Assembly (NCBI GenBank): GCA_937995755.1
Contig: CALKJD010000040.1
Coordinates: 1-42,762, forward strand
DNA length: 42,762 bases
Source: an uncultured Saprospiraceae bacterium
Lineage (GTDB): Bacteria > Bacteroidota > Bacteroidia > Chitinophagales > Saprospiraceae
Direction of reading: 5' to 3'
Made by a program: the position numbers and the translations under genes
Notes under the pieces: model-generated
What the model was told of the DNA's origin: nothing
The model's database searches: none
Seen by the model: the letters and a program-made list of their open reading frames with translations, nothing else
Shown here: positions 1 to 8,969 of the stretch, one piece after another
How the letters are laid out: every line of letters starts with the position of its first letter
Position numbering within the stretch: the first letter of the stretch is position 1

Positions 1-556
1 TCTTGGAGATGGTATTGATTCTCAAATTGGCACTTTAATATGTGATGATATGATATTCAATTATGAATATGGCCGGTACTCTTCCGACAAACCGATCACC
101 TTATATGAATCATTTAGAAAATCATTCTACGCCTATCATTACAGTAAATTTTTTGATGCCATTTTTATAGACGAACAAGTAAGGGATGTACTCCTAGATT
201 CTGTAACGATCCGTAAAGTTACAACTGAAAAACAATCAGGGAAATATATCGTAGATTGTCCAGACTGCAATGCTACTGCTATACTTACATTTAACAATCG
301 AGAATTTCTATATGGCTTTAGCCAGAGTCCGAAGCTAATAGAGTCACAATCAAACTATGATACGAAGGTCGAAGCTACCGATCAACAATACTATAAAAAG
401 ACATACTCAAAGCTCAACTCTGACAAGCATGGCGTTTACATCGCTCCCACAGGCAATCCTAGAAAGAACAGAAGAAAGAACAAACTGAATATAACAACTC
501 ATGCCAAGTCGAATCAAAACCTAATACAAATTCTCAAAAGTATTCGGCTAAAATAA
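1..556 (+). CDS. Unrecognised protein, 5'-truncated by the window edge
   Basis: The frame is open from base 2 with no stop before the first internal ATG at 50, so the gene very probably begins outside the window and only its C-terminal part (about 184 residues) is visible. I do not recognise the family. The visible part has a CPDC pair of cysteines in the middle, embedded in a segment that looks beta-rich, and ends in a basic, Asn/Lys-rich tail (PRKNRRKNK). There is no transmembrane segment or signal peptide in what can be seen. It stops at 554-556 and is followed by about 120 bases without a gene, then by a convergent lipoprotein gene. No function is proposed. Confidence 0.6.
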   Translation, partial: LGDGIDSQIGTLICDDMIFNYEYGRYSSDKPITLYESFRKSFYAYHYSKFFDAIFIDEQVRDVLLDSVTIRKVTTEKQSGKYIVDCPDCNATAILTFNNREFLYGFSQSPKLIESQSNYDTKVEATDQQYYKKTYSKLNSDKHGVYIAPTGNPRKNRRKNKLNITTHAKSNQNLIQILKSIRLK

Positions 557-678
557 TGAAGTACACTACTTTATCTATCAGATTAAATTATCACGAATAG
601 TACTTTCAGCTTGAAATAATTATCTGGATTTTCAATATCTAAGACTAGCAAGCTAGAACATCTTAAGCTGGTCTTATA

Positions 679-1188
679 CTAAAATGAAACGGGTACAGTC
701 ATAGACATAGATACAGCTATTCCATCTTTCTCAGCAGGAACCCACTTAGGCATAGAAGATAATACTTTGATAGCCGCATCTCTACAACCAGGGCAAACTT
801 CCTTTTTAGAAATAGATCTAATATTATCCGCTACAGATCCATCAGGCATAATAGTAAATGTGATCACTTCTCTTTGTTTAATATTTTGTCCCTTACTAGG
901 TTTTACAAGATTCTTTTTAATGTACTCTTGAAACAAATTTCGTGAGCATTTAACCATATCTTTCTCTTCCTTACAACTCGCAGAAAACAATGCAGGAGTA
1001 TCTACTTCAGTAATTCTATACAATGCTTCCACTGGAGCTACCGTATTACTAGACTTGGTTTTCTTCTGTTCTGTCTTTACCGTAGGTGCTGCTACTTTCT
1101 CTTCAACTTTCTCGGCTTTGTCATTCTTACAAGAAGACGTTAATGCTACCACTGCTATAAAGAGTAAAATTACTTGTATTGATTTCAT
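679..1188 (-). CDS. Lipoprotein with TonB C-terminal-like domain
   Basis: A small secreted lipoprotein. I place the start at the ATG at 1188 rather than the upstream one at 1233, because from there the protein opens with a clean lipoprotein signal (MKSIQVILLF then LTSSC, modified Cys at residue 20). A charged Lys/Glu linker (about 22-50) follows. The C-terminal 80 residues match the TonB C-terminal fold pattern: YIKKNL, ITFTIMPDGSVADN, then an A-x-x-V-L-x-x-MPKWVPA block and a hydrophobic VPVSF end. In Bacteroidota such domains occur both in energy transducers and in stand-alone envelope proteins. There is no N-terminal TM anchor or proline-rich spacer of a true TonB, so energy transduction is not claimed. 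A CPGC pair sits just before the last helix. Confidence 0.75.
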   Translation of the reverse strand: MKSIQVILLFIAVVALTSSCKNDKAEKVEEKVAAPTVKTEQKKTKSSNTVAPVEALYRITEVDTPALFSASCKEEKDMVKCSRNLFQEYIKKNLVKPSKGQNIKQREVITFTIMPDGSVADNIRSISKKEVCPGCRDAAIKVLSSMPKWVPAEKDGIAVSMSMTVPVSF

Positions 1189-1289
1189 AGTTTTTCTATT
1201 AAGAAGGCAAGATAGGTAAATCTCAGTGATCATGATATCAGTGCCATTTGAATTGTCTATTAATTATTATCCGTAATGATTGTAATGAA

Positions 1290-1321
1290 AAGACGTAAAA
1301 ACAGAGTAGCTTTTACGTCTT
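1290..1321 (-). terminator. Hairpin terminator after the M48 protease gene
   Basis: A perfect 11-bp inverted repeat (aagacgtaaaa / ttttacgtctt, 10-base loop) lies 82 bases past the stop of the M48 gene in its reading direction. Only a short T stretch follows, so termination strength is uncertain. Confidence 0.6.
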
Positions 1322-1403
1322 AGTCATTATTAGTGCAAACTTAGTGCTTCATGGACTAATTATCAGAACAAGTCCAAGCCTTTAAATTTCAAATAGGTAT
1401 TCT

Positions 1404-2867
1404 CTAATCCGTTAAGGTCTTGATCAACATACCTCTGGCAACCTGATCACCTAGTTCCATACCATTAAGAAGACTAAGGTCATTCATATCAGCGTTTTTC
1501 GAACCATAAGATTCTAGCGCTTGTCTCAATGTTGAATTTTGCTTTACTGTTACGATTTTGATAGTTCTCGCTTGACGATTTAATTTTTCGGTATCAGAAA
1601 GCTTATTAAAGCCTTTCATAGTACTTCCGAAAGTATTAAAGTATTTATTGAAATTAGCAGTTTCAGCCATTCCATTAAACTGGTAGACATTATTATTATA
1701 CTTAATGAAATACGTCATAATTTTCAATTCAGGTTGGCCAGATGCAGCATCTGCAGCCTGTTGTGTAATCATAGCATACGCTTCATAACCATTGACTGAA
1801 GTATTAGATTGTTCTATCACTCTAAGGTTATTATCATTGATCATCTTACTCGCTATATCTCTCAACACGCCATTGGCAGCAAGAGTCATAGAGATCATAG
1901 CATCATTCGCCTGTGGAGCCATTTGAACAGCAGAAGGTAAGTTTTGAGTCTGCCATCCTGAAGGTACAGGAAATTGAAACTTTAAATCTGGATGATAAAA
2001 CATATTACTTTCAAAAAATCCAGCTCGTGGATCTTCTCCATATTTGATACCATCGATCATTCGGAGATATGAGTCTCTATTCTTTTTAAATGAACTTAGA
2101 TTACTTTCATTTTGACGTGTTATAGCGTAAGAGTGAACCTTTTGTTCTCTATCTGCCGGATCAGGGTGCGTAGACATAAAATCAGGTATTGACTGGCCAC
2201 TTTGTTCTCTCATCTTCTTGAGCGTACCAAAGAAGTTAGCCATTTCGTGTGCATCATACCCTATTTTAGTTGAGTACTCCGCTCCAAGTTTGTCTGATTG
2301 ACTTTCATCATCACGTCCAAATTTGAGAAAAAGCAGTCCCATCCCTTGATTTACAGGTTCGGCAAACGTTCTAAATTTTTCTGAGGCTATCATACCACCC
2401 ACTAATAGCACCTGTGCTAACTGAGCATTACTTTGTTGTTTGGCAGAGTGCCTAGCAGTAATGTGACCTATCTCGTGACCCAATACACCAGCAAATTCTG
2501 CTTCATTATTGAAGTGAGCTAAGATACCTCTAGTAAAGTATACATATCCTCCTGGCACGGCAAATGCATTAATGACAGGAGAGTCTAACACTTTAAACTC
2601 ATATTCCAGATTTGGTCTATGAGAGATCGCCGCCATAGCTTTACCTTTCTCTTGGATAAAGGTTTGAATTTTATCATCTTGATATAGACCGTAAGCAGCA
2701 ACAATCTGAGGATCAGATTCTATACCCAATGCAATTTCTTGACCTTCCGTCATCAGCATCACTTCTCTTTTGCCTGTTACAGGATTCCTAGAGCATGATG
2801 ATAATAATACCACTAGTACAAAAAGCAAAATGTAATTAGGAGCAATGAACTTATTTGATAATTTCAT
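1404..2867 (-). CDS. M48 family zinc metalloprotease, lipoprotein
   Basis: A probable envelope protein-quality-control protease. The N-terminus is a lipoprotein signal (MKLSNKFIAP, hydrophobic stretch, LLSSC with Cys at 25), followed by the SRNPVTGKRE opening typical of this Bacteroidota M48 group. The zinc-binding HEIGH motif is at about 131-135. A downstream ESQSDKLG segment (about 187-194) supplies the expected third ligand Glu or Asp. The C-terminal half carries a further folded region and ends with a TLRQALESYG...LLNGM segment seen in LoiP/BepA-like or YggG-like relatives. At 487 residues it is the usual length of the extended Bacteroidota form. It appears to be a single-gene unit with its own downstream hairpin. 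The substrate cannot be read from sequence. Confidence 0.9.
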   Translation of the reverse strand: MKLSNKFIAPNYILLFVLVVLLSSCSRNPVTGKREVMLMTEGQEIALGIESDPQIVAAYGLYQDDKIQTFIQEKGKAMAAISHRPNLEYEFKVLDSPVINAFAVPGGYVYFTRGILAHFNNEAEFAGVLGHEIGHITARHSAKQQSNAQLAQVLLVGGMIASEKFRTFAEPVNQGMGLLFLKFGRDDESQSDKLGAEYSTKIGYDAHEMANFFGTLKKMREQSGQSIPDFMSTHPDPADREQKVHSYAITRQNESNLSSFKKNRDSYLRMIDGIKYGEDPRAGFFESNMFYHPDLKFQFPVPSGWQTQNLPSAVQMAPQANDAMISMTLAANGVLRDIASKMINDNNLRVIEQSNTSVNGYEAYAMITQQAADAASGQPELKIMTYFIKYNNNVYQFNGMAETANFNKYFNTFGSTMKGFNKLSDTEKLNRQARTIKIVTVKQNSTLRQALESYGSKNADMNDLSLLNGMELGDQVARGMLIKTLTD

Positions 2868-3030
2868 ATTGTATTTATTTAATTCAACTAACTGTAAAAC
2901 GGATAATCCACCTTCAGTAATCCAAAAATAATCTTAAATTCTATACTAACCACATTCTGATTAGGACATTATGATATATTAATGTGTACAAAATATTGTA
3001 GATATTATCGTATCCTTGTATCATTGACAG

Positions 3031-3747
3031 ATGAAACGAGGAATTTCTCTAATTAGTCGATCAACTGAAGCAATGACAAAATTTATACCCTCAATTTTCA
3101 CATCTATTAATTTAATCTGTGGCTTTATTGCCTTGATTATCGGTGATCATTATGTAGGTTCACTTCTATTATTATTCGCAGTAGGATTCGATGTAATGGA
3201 TGGCCTTGCTGCAAGAGTACTTAACGCTCAAAGTGAAATTGGTAAAGAGTTAGACTCTTTAGCCGATTTGGTAAGTTTTGGAATCGCTCCAGCATACTTG
3301 TATTACCTATTATCACCAATAGATACTTGGGTAGGATTCATTCCTCCTTGTATATTAGTCGCATCCTCCGCATTGAGATTAGCTATATTTAATACTAAGC
3401 CCTCATCAAATTCATTTTCTGGGCTTCCCACACCTGCTACTGCGATATTCCTCATTGGTATTTTCCTTGCTCATAGTGCAGGCAATCAAGAGATTATCAA
3501 TCTACTCAATAACTCAATCGTATACTTTGTAATCCCATTCTTCTTTGCCGCTATGATGCTAAGCAAGATTAAGATGTTCTCTTTCAAGAAGGTAAATAAA
3601 GGCATAGCTGAAAACAAAGTACAATTGATCTTTTTACTATGCATTATAGCTTTTGCTTTAGTAGATGTCAATCTTGCTTTCTCACTATCCGTGCTTAATT
3701 ACATCTTTCTTTCTATCCTAAGTAATCGATTTAGTACGATTAGATAA
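3031..3747 (+). CDS. pssA: CDP-diacylglycerol-serine O-phosphatidyltransferase
   Basis: Integral membrane enzyme that makes phosphatidylserine from CDP-diacylglycerol and L-serine, the first step to phosphatidylethanolamine. The CDP-alcohol phosphotransferase signature D-x2-DG-x2-AR-x8-G-x3-D-x3-D is intact (D54, D57-G58, A61-R62, G71, D75, D79). The rest is a series of hydrophobic segments giving about six to eight membrane helices. Length (238) and the early NLICGF motif fit the PssA branch rather than phosphatidylglycerophosphate synthase. A second in-frame Met at residue 15 (MTKFIPS) is an alternative start. No decarboxylase (psd) gene is adjacent. The gene stands alone between divergent and downstream units. 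Confidence 0.92.
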   Translation: MKRGISLISRSTEAMTKFIPSIFTSINLICGFIALIIGDHYVGSLLLLFAVGFDVMDGLAARVLNAQSEIGKELDSLADLVSFGIAPAYLYYLLSPIDTWVGFIPPCILVASSALRLAIFNTKPSSNSFSGLPTPATAIFLIGIFLAHSAGNQEIINLLNNSIVYFVIPFFFAAMMLSKIKMFSFKKVNKGIAENKVQLIFLLCIIAFALVDVNLAFSLSVLNYIFLSILSNRFSTIR

Positions 3748-3756
3748 ATGAAAACG

Positions 3757-3772
3757 CTCAATCGTGATTGAG
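3757..3772 (+). terminator. Short hairpin after pssA
   Basis: ctcaat-cgtg-attgag forms a 6-bp stem with a tetraloop ten bases past the pssA stop, followed by ttta. It is a weak intrinsic terminator candidate. Confidence 0.4.
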
Positions 3773-3853
3773 TTTAGATAGTACTTCACTACCATTTTCT
3801 GAAAATTACAATTTGTATACACTTATATCATAGTCATATTAAGCTTTTATACA

Positions 3854-3861
3854 TACCTTTG
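3854..3861 (+). promoter_or_regulatory. Bacteroidota -7 element before ferredoxin gene
   Basis: TACCTTTG is an exact match to TAnnTTTG, placed 71 bases before the ferredoxin ATG. I could not find a convincing TTTG -33 element at the usual 19-21 base spacing, so the call rests on the -7 box alone. Confidence 0.45.
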
Positions 3862-3932
3862 TTTTTGAGTGAAACTATTACCTAGTGTAGTATGTTAACT
3901 CGTTAATAGGAAATAACAAAGAATAAAATACA

Positions 3933-4283
3933 ATGGCAATAATAATAACAGACGAATGTATAAACTGCGGTGCCTGTGAACCAGAATGTCCAAACAATGC
4001 TATCTATGAAGGAGCAGTAGAATGGACAATCTCTGAAGGAAATACAGTTACAGGCTTATACACTTTAGAAGGTGGTAACCAAGTAGACGTAGAAGATAAA
4101 CAAGCACCAATAGAGGATGATTATTATTTTATAGTAGCTGATAAATGTACAGAATGCGTTGGGTTTCATGAAGAGCCACAATGTGCAGCTGTATGTCCTG
4201 TAGATTGCTGTGTTCCAGATGAAGATCGAGTAGAGACAGAAGAAGAGCTTTTGGCGAAGAAAGGAAGATTACACGTGGCTTAA
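3933..4283 (+). CDS. Dicluster 4Fe-4S ferredoxin
   Basis: A small soluble electron carrier. The first cluster motif near the N-terminus is canonical C-x2-C-x2-C-x3-CP (CINCGACEPECP, residues 9-20). The second, after a roughly 55-residue acidic insertion, is C-x2-C-x8-C-x3-CP (CTEC...CAAVCP), the long-loop arrangement of the Allochromatium-type ferredoxins. At 116 residues it is longer than the usual 80 or so because of the insert between the clusters. It is strongly acidic, as expected for a ferredoxin. It is flanked by its own -7 box and a strong terminator, so it is probably monocistronic and well expressed. Its partner enzyme is not in the window. Confidence 0.93.
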   Translation: MAIIITDECINCGACEPECPNNAIYEGAVEWTISEGNTVTGLYTLEGGNQVDVEDKQAPIEDDYYFIVADKCTECVGFHEEPQCAAVCPVDCCVPDEDRVETEEELLAKKGRLHVA

Positions 4284-4306
4284 TGTCATACGATTATAAG
4301 ATTTAG

Positions 4307-4346
4307 AAAAATGCGATAAGATTAAAGTCTTATCGCATTTTTTTTT
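4307..4346 (+). terminator. Strong intrinsic terminator after ferredoxin gene
   Basis: A perfect 11-bp stem (atgcgataaga at 4311-4321 / tcttatcgcat at 4328-4338, 6-base loop) is followed by nine Ts and preceded by As. It is a textbook intrinsic terminator 27 bases after the stop codon. Confidence 0.88.
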
Positions 4347-4465
4347 GCCAATCTTACAACCAATCAATATATAGAGTTAAGCACAACTTAAAGTAATTTT
4401 ACGAAAAGAGCCTACACCAATTCTGATGCAAGCTCTGTATAATTTGTATCACATTCTTGATGCGT

Positions 4466-7096
4466 TTACATTCCCTTCAATCTCTCCACATCACTTTGCA
4501 AGTTTGCGATCTTCTCTTTTCCATCTGCAAGCTTTTTACGCTCCATATTGACTACTGCCTCAGGTGCTCCACTTACAAATCTCTCATTAGATAATTTCTT
4601 CTCAATACCTCCGATGAATCCAGTAAGACGCTTGATCTCTGTTTCTATCTCAGCAATCTCTGCATCTACATCGATCTCTAATGCCACACCAAACACAAAC
4701 GACTCTGTACCACTGATGAAGCCTACCCCACTGACTTTATTATCGTCTCTGAGGTGTATCCCTTCTAGATTACCCATTTTGATCGCAAGATCTTTCAACC
4801 CTTCGATACTTAGTAGTCTATTCATCTTATCAGATTTAACACCGTGTAGAGGTACTAGATCGGTCATCTTGATGCCATTCTTATTTCTGATATCACGCGT
4901 ATTGGATACTATATCTTTCAGTTGATCTATATCCTTGATTAGACTCTCGTCATAACTCTGCTTAGTTGGATAGGTACTTACGATACAATCTTCTCCATCA
5001 GCTCTATCTCTGATCGCATGCCACATCTCTTCCGTAATAAAAGGCATAAATGGATGTAAGATGATTGCTATTTGCTCCATTAAATCTACAGCCATTTGCT
5101 GTGTCTCTTTACTGATCGTTCCTTTGTACTCTGGTTTGATCATCTCTAAGTACCACGAGCAGAAATCAGACCACACAAATGTATACAGTCCCATCAATGC
5201 TTCTGATAGTCGATACTCTTTGAAGTTGCTTTCTTGCTGATCCAGTACTTGATTGAGTCTGGCTGTAATCCACTGTGTCGCCAACTTATCTTCTGGAGAA
5301 GATGGTCTATCTTCAGTATCAAATCCTTTGATCAGCTTCAGTGCGTTCCATATCTTATTACAGAATTTACTTCCTTGGTCACATAGTTTTTCATCGAACA
5401 GTAGATCACCTCCAGCTGGAGAACTCATCAACATACCCACTCTTACACCATCAGCACCAAACTTCTCAATAAGACCTAATGCATCAGGAGAGTTACCTAA
5501 TGACTTACTCATCTTACGACGTTGCTTATCGCGAACCATACCAGTGAAATATACATGGTCAAACGGACGCTTTCCTTCCCACTCATATCCAGCCATCACC
5601 ATACGTGCTACCCATAAGAATATAATATCCCATCCTGTTACCAATACAGATGTAGGATAGTAATAATCTAGTTCTTCCTTATTATTCCAACCGTCAAATA
5701 CTGCTATTGGCCAGAGCCATGAGCTAAACCACGTATCTAGAGCATCCTCATCTTGTTTTAGATCACTCATCTTTACATCTGCACCAAACTTAGCTTGCGC
5801 TTGTGCTAAAGCCTCTTCACCAGTAGTAGCCACGAAGATCTCATCATTGTAATAATAAGCTGGGATTCTGTGTCCCCACCATAGTTGACGTGAGATACAC
5901 CAGTCACGGATACCTTCCATCCAGTGCTTGTAAAGATTCTTCTGGTTTTTAGGAAAGAATTCAACTTCGTCAGTCATTACCGCTTCTAGAGCCGGCTTAG
6001 CGAGTGACTTCATATCTACATACCATTGTAGTGATAGTTTGGGTTCTACTATCGCTTGAGTACGTTCTGACCTTCCAACACTATGATTATAGTTTTCTAT
6101 CTCAACTAACGCATTCTCTTCTTTAAGTTTGATTTTTATATCAACTCTAACTTCTTCTCTGTCTCTACCTACAAATATCTGCGCAGCTTCACTTAGAGTA
6201 CCATCGTCATTAAGTACATCGATGGTCTCTAGGTTATGCTTTTTACCTAGTTCGTAATCATTGATATCATGAGCTGGAGTCACTTTGAGTGCTCCTGTAC
6301 CAAACTCTATATCTACATAATCATCAAATATGATTGGAATAGATCTTCCTATCATAGGGACAATAGCTCTTTTGCCCTTAAGGTGTGTATATCTTGGATC
6401 ATCTGGGTGTACTGCTATCGCAGAATCTCCCATAATCGTCTCAGGTCTAGTCGTAGCGATAGTTACATACTCTTCCGTACCTTCGATTTGATATCTTACA
6501 TGATAAAGCTGAGTCATTTCATCTTCATAGAGCACTTCTTCATTAGAAAGCACCGTCTGCGCTTGAGGATCCCAGTTGACCATACGTAGTCCACGGTACA
6601 GCTTCCCTTTGTTAAATAAGTCAACGAATGCCTTAGTAACATGATCAGACCGACTGTCATCCATGGTGAATGCTGTTCGTTCCCAATCGCATGATGCGCC
6701 AAGCTTTTGTAATTGCTTGAGGATGATACCGCCATATTCATCTTTCCATGCGTGTGCATGCTCCAGAAACTCTTCTCTTGTGAGATCAGACTTCTTGATT
6801 CCTTTCTCCCTTAGCATCTTTACCACTTTAGCCTCTGTAGCTATTGATGCATGATCTGTTCCTGGTACCCAACAAGCATTCTTACCGTCTAGCCTAGCTT
6901 TACGGATCAGTACATCTTGAATTGTATTATTGAGCATGTGCCCCATGTGCAAGACACCTGTTACATTAGGCGGTGGTATGACTATGGAGTATGCTTCTCT
7001 TTCATCTGGTGTAGAATGGAAGTATCCTTTATCCATCCAATATTGATACCATTTCCCTTCTGCCTCTGACGGCTCAAACCTTGCACTTAATTCCAT
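4466..7096 (-). CDS. valS: Valyl-tRNA synthetase
   Basis: Class I aminoacyl-tRNA synthetase that charges tRNA-Val in the cytoplasm. The HIGH motif appears as HMGH at residues 50-53 inside PPPNVTGVLHMGH, and the KMSKS motif as KMSKSLGNSPD in the second half. The CP1 editing domain lies between them (TTRPETIMGD motif). The anticodon-binding helical domain follows, and the last 60 or so residues form the Lys/Glu-rich coiled coil typical of ValRS. The 876-residue length matches Bacteroidota ValRS. ValRS identity over IleRS/LeuRS is supported by the opening FEPSEAEGKWYQYW and the C-terminal coiled coil. The start is the only Met before the conserved block, with a -7 box just upstream. Confidence 0.97.
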   Translation of the reverse strand: MELSARFEPSEAEGKWYQYWMDKGYFHSTPDEREAYSIVIPPPNVTGVLHMGHMLNNTIQDVLIRKARLDGKNACWVPGTDHASIATEAKVVKMLREKGIKKSDLTREEFLEHAHAWKDEYGGIILKQLQKLGASCDWERTAFTMDDSRSDHVTKAFVDLFNKGKLYRGLRMVNWDPQAQTVLSNEEVLYEDEMTQLYHVRYQIEGTEEYVTIATTRPETIMGDSAIAVHPDDPRYTHLKGKRAIVPMIGRSIPIIFDDYVDIEFGTGALKVTPAHDINDYELGKKHNLETIDVLNDDGTLSEAAQIFVGRDREEVRVDIKIKLKEENALVEIENYNHSVGRSERTQAIVEPKLSLQWYVDMKSLAKPALEAVMTDEVEFFPKNQKNLYKHWMEGIRDWCISRQLWWGHRIPAYYYNDEIFVATTGEEALAQAQAKFGADVKMSDLKQDEDALDTWFSSWLWPIAVFDGWNNKEELDYYYPTSVLVTGWDIIFLWVARMVMAGYEWEGKRPFDHVYFTGMVRDKQRRKMSKSLGNSPDALGLIEKFGADGVRVGMLMSSPAGGDLLFDEKLCDQGSKFCNKIWNALKLIKGFDTEDRPSSPEDKLATQWITARLNQVLDQQESNFKEYRLSEALMGLYTFVWSDFCSWYLEMIKPEYKGTISKETQQMAVDLMEQIAIILHPFMPFITEEMWHAIRDRADGEDCIVSTYPTKQSYDESLIKDIDQLKDIVSNTRDIRNKNGIKMTDLVPLHGVKSDKMNRLLSIEGLKDLAIKMGNLEGIHLRDDNKVSGVGFISGTESFVFGVALEIDVDAEIAEIETEIKRLTGFIGGIEKKLSNERFVSGAPEAVVNMERKKLADGKEKIANLQSDVERLKGM

Positions 7097-7098
7097 AT

Positions 7099-7122
7099 GC
7101 TCTTATATTTTCATTTAAGAGC
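7099..7122 (-). promoter_or_regulatory. Inverted repeat immediately before the valS start
   Basis: gctctta (7099-7105) and taagagc (7116-7122) form a perfect 7-bp stem with a 10-base loop. It sits directly between the -7 box and the valS ATG. It could be a leader hairpin or an operator; it has no T-run of a terminator. Confidence 0.4.
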
Positions 7123-7123
7123 G

Positions 7124-7131
7124 CAAAGTTA
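7124..7131 (-). promoter_or_regulatory. -7 promoter element of valS
   Basis: Read on the minus strand this is TAACTTTG, an exact TAnnTTTG match, 28 bases before the valS ATG. No clear -33 TTTG lies at the right spacing. Confidence 0.55.
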
Positions 7132-7326
7132 ATATTAAGTATAGTGTAATGAAGTATGTAGCCTAAATAAATTATAGGCCTACCTATAGATAGAAACGAT
7201 AATGACTAGACACCGAAAAGCATCGTACCTCAATTACAGACTAGTAAATACTTGATATTAAGTTGTTAGAAATGTTGAATTGTACATTTCTATATTTTTC
7301 CTTTCTTTTGAAAAGCTAAAAACCAG

Positions 7327-8940
7327 TTATGACAAAGCTTTTTTCTGATCTGCGATACCAGCATCTACGATATACTCATCGAAACTCTTCAGACTATCTA
7401 TAAATCCTTTAGGTGTCAACTCTACGATACGATTAGCAACCGTATGTGTAAAGGTATGATCACGAGAAGTAAACATCAAAGTACCTGTAAAAGTCTTCAT
7501 AGAATTATTTAAGGCTTCGATAGTTTCTAGATCTAAGTGATTCGTTGGTTCGTCTAGCATGAGTACGTTGGCAGATGCCATCATCATACGAGAGAGCATA
7601 CATCTTACTTTTTCACCTCCAGAGAGTACATCTGATTTCTTTAGTACTTCTTCACCAGAGAATAGCATCTTCCCTAAAAATCCACGGATAAACATCTCAT
7701 CCTTATTTTCAGAATATTGACGTAACCAATCCATAAGACTATCGGTACCATCGAAGTACTCTTCGTTTTCGTTTGGTAAATATGCGGTTGTAATGGTCTG
7801 ACCAAATTCGAAATCTCCAGTAGTAGCATCTAACTCTCCATTAAGAATTTGGTGAAATGCTGTCGTCGCTAAACTGTTATCACCGATGATAGCAATCTTA
7901 TCTCCTTTCTCTACATTAAAGGTTACGTTTTTGAATAATGTCTCACCTTCTTTATTGACATAAGATAGATTATTGACAGCTAATATCTGCTTTCCAGCTT
8001 CTCTACCTTGTGTAAAGATGATACCTGGATACTTACGACTAGATGGTTTGATATCTTCGACATTGATCTTCTCTAGCATCTTTTTACGTGCCGTCGCTTG
8101 CTTTGACTTACTCGCATTCGCAGAGAATCTATCGATAAAGGCTTGTAGTTCTGTTTTCTTGTCTTCTGCTTTCTTATTAGCTGTTAACTTTTGCTTCAGT
8201 GCTAACTGAGAAGATTCATACCAGAATGTATAGTTACCTGTATACATATTGATCTTACTGAAATCGATATCTACGATATGTGTACACACTGTATCCAAGA
8301 AGTGTCTATCGTGAGATACTACGATTACTGTATTCTTAAAATCTAAAAGAAAATCTTCTAACCATGTGATCGTCTTAAGATCAAGATCATTGGTAGGCTC
8401 ATCGAGTATCAAGATATCTGGCTCACCAAATAAGGCTTGCGCTAATAACACTCTTACTTTCTGATTACCGTCAAGATCTTTCACTAGTTTATAATGCTGA
8501 TCTTCTGGTATGCCTATCCCACTCAGTAGCGATGCTGCATTAGACTCTGCAGACCATCCGTCCATCTCAGCGAATTCTTCCTCTAATTGACCAGCTTTTA
8601 CACCATCTGCATCAGAAAAATCTTCTTTCATATAGATCGCATCTTTCTCTTTCATAAGACTATATAGCTCCTCATGTCCCATCATCACAGTATTGAGTAC
8701 TGTCTCTTCATCATATCTAAAGTGATCTTGCTTTAGCACAGCCATACGCTTACCTTTCTCGAGGGTTACGTGGCCGATATTAGGCTCTATATCTCCAGAT
8801 AGTATCTTGAGAAAAGTAGACTTACCTGCACCATTGGCACCGATGACACCGAAGCAGTTGTTACCTGAAAATGAGATGTTTACTTCATCAAAAAGAATTC
8901 TCTTACCGTACTGTAGAGATACGTTATTTGCGCTGATCAT
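7327..8940 (-). CDS. ABC-F family ATPase (YbiT-like)
   Basis: A soluble protein with two ABC ATPase domains and no membrane segments. Family members bind the ribosomal E site and modulate translation. NBD1 has Walker A GANGAGKST (34-42), a signature replaced by LDGNQ (156-160) and Walker B ILDEPTNDLD. The basic linker (about 245-295), rich in Lys and containing ANASKSKQATARKK, corresponds to the P-site-tRNA-interaction motif. NBD2 has an intact LSGGE signature (439-443) and EPTNHLD (464-470). Its Walker A reads GDNSLATTA (353-361) without the catalytic Lys, so NBD2 probably does not bind ATP normally at that site. Its 537 residues fit the YbiT/EttA-like housekeeping type rather than an antibiotic-resistance type, but resistance cannot be excluded. 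Confidence 0.9.
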   Translation of the reverse strand: MISANNVSLQYGKRILFDEVNISFSGNNCFGVIGANGAGKSTFLKILSGDIEPNIGHVTLEKGKRMAVLKQDHFRYDEETVLNTVMMGHEELYSLMKEKDAIYMKEDFSDADGVKAGQLEEEFAEMDGWSAESNAASLLSGIGIPEDQHYKLVKDLDGNQKVRVLLAQALFGEPDILILDEPTNDLDLKTITWLEDFLLDFKNTVIVVSHDRHFLDTVCTHIVDIDFSKINMYTGNYTFWYESSQLALKQKLTANKKAEDKKTELQAFIDRFSANASKSKQATARKKMLEKINVEDIKPSSRKYPGIIFTQGREAGKQILAVNNLSYVNKEGETLFKNVTFNVEKGDKIAIIGDNSLATTAFHQILNGELDATTGDFEFGQTITTAYLPNENEEYFDGTDSLMDWLRQYSENKDEMFIRGFLGKMLFSGEEVLKKSDVLSGGEKVRCMLSRMMMASANVLMLDEPTNHLDLETIEALNNSMKTFTGTLMFTSRDHTFTHTVANRIVELTPKGFIDSLKSFDEYIVDAGIADQKKALS

Positions 8941-8961
8941 AGTATATGCGATTTAAGGGCG

Positions 8962-8969
8962 CAAAAGTA
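8962..8969 (-). promoter_or_regulatory. -7 promoter element of the ABC-F gene
   Basis: The minus strand reads TACTTTTG, an exact TAnnTTTG match, 22 bases before the ATG. It continues as GCGCCCTTAAAT, nearly the same leader sequence as at valS. No clear -33 element is visible. Confidence 0.55.

Noticed and set aside
2996..3018. Promoter for pssA (TTG at 2996 with TATCCTTG at 3011)
   Set aside because: The gap is only 12 bases and the -7 box has one mismatch.
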